Shown here in pieces: positions 48,399 to 48,474 of a stretch of DNA of 48,474 bases; within the stretch, counting starts at the first letter, position 1, and each line of letters starts with the position of its first letter. This DNA is from Butyrivibrio sp. INlla16 (lineage in GTDB: Bacteria; Bacillota; Clostridia; Lachnospirales; Lachnospiraceae): positions 1-48,474 of the forward strand of contig NZ_FMYB01000034.1 of the NCBI RefSeq assembly GCF_900104155.1. Direction: 5' to 3'. The notes below the pieces were generated by a model, which saw only the letters and a list, made by a program, of their open reading frames with translations, was not told where the DNA came from and made no database searches. A program made the position numbers and the translations under genes.

Positions 48399-48474
48399 AT
48401 GTCGATAGTGAAGTACACAAACAAAAAGACTGGAATGATTGCCGTTTACGAGTCTACATCTCATTATGATCCTG
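48399..48474 (+). CDS. Probable IS transposase (IS1634/IS4-like), N-terminal 25 residues, cut by the window end
   Basis: ATG 48399 follows AAGGAGG (48381-48387). The frame opens MSIVKYTNKKTGMIAVYES and continues to the window edge. This opening (VKYTNKKTG ... YES ... YDP) is what I recall for IS1634-group transposases common in Lachnospiraceae. An ATG at 48392 in another frame meets a stop within 26 codons. The catalytic DDE residues would lie beyond the window. The identification rests on memory of a short N-terminal pattern. Confidence 0.55.
   Translation, partial: MSIVKYTNKKTGMIAVYESTSHYDP

Overview
The window looks like a chromosomal segment of an anaerobic Firmicute, most likely a Lachnospiraceae member of the Butyrivibrio/Pseudobutyrivibrio type. 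The pointers are moderate GC, strong AGGAGG-type ribosome sites, a clostridial-style Feo locus (FeoA, FeoB, Cys-rich FeoB-associated peptide, DUF3793), many hybrid kinases and cyclic-di-GMP proteins, and secreted BspA-type LRR / InlB-B-repeat proteins. No rRNA, tRNA or CRISPR was found. Genus-level placement is inference.

Layout. (1) 1-1144: the tail of an unknown gene, then an iron-box-controlled DUF3793 gene and a 33-residue membrane peptide. (2) 1327-6574: a tightly overlapping six-gene operon: small aromatic-acid-exporter-like membrane protein, circularly permuted ATP-grasp, alpha-E protein, transglutaminase, AstE/AspA-type metallohydrolase and a second AstE/AspA paralog that has lost two zinc-ligand histidines. 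It resembles a peptide or amide metabolite pathway of unknown product. (3) 6702-10159: a family 5 peptide/metal substrate-binding lipoprotein whose transporter has collapsed by deletion (permease start joined to ATPase end), then two paralogous SAM methyltransferases. (4) 10160-13054: feoA, feoB and a FeoB-associated peptide under palindromic GTTAGCA-NN-TGCTAAC boxes. (5) 13105-17803: another such box, a 77-residue Fur-like winged helix with no C-terminal domain, a MacB/FtsX-type exporter pair and a DUF2130 protein. (6) 17828-21090: a GT4 glycosyltransferase and SurE on the minus strand, then an acyltransferase-3 membrane protein.

(7) 21338-33782: a sensory block: a lipoprotein whose family 3 binding domain reads as circularly permuted, a membrane-anchored BMP-type binding protein, a HK-REC-HPt kinase, a REC-GGDEF regulator, a broken amino-acid-permease/kinase gene, an HD-GYP protein and an EAL-PAS-GGDEF-like protein. 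Together these would sense small molecules and set cyclic-di-GMP. (8) 34005-39906: a propeller-SBP family 1 lipoprotein, DegV, a lipid-type GT4 with an amphipathic tail and a divergent CDF transporter. (9) 40001-47611: four secreted proteins with lysine-rich C-termini, and an MFS transporter. (10) 47612-48474: a noncoding array of six 52-bp units with alternating CAACAAA/TTTGTTG motifs, a strong hairpin, and the start of a probable IS transposase under a consensus promoter.

Five copies of a dispersed GC-rich hairpin repeat (ending GGATGAGGG) lie between genes from 22 kb onward. At least three deletion-like junctions (about 8394, 28135 and 28307) suggest gene decay or an assembly problem. All family assignments are by eye; no database search was run.
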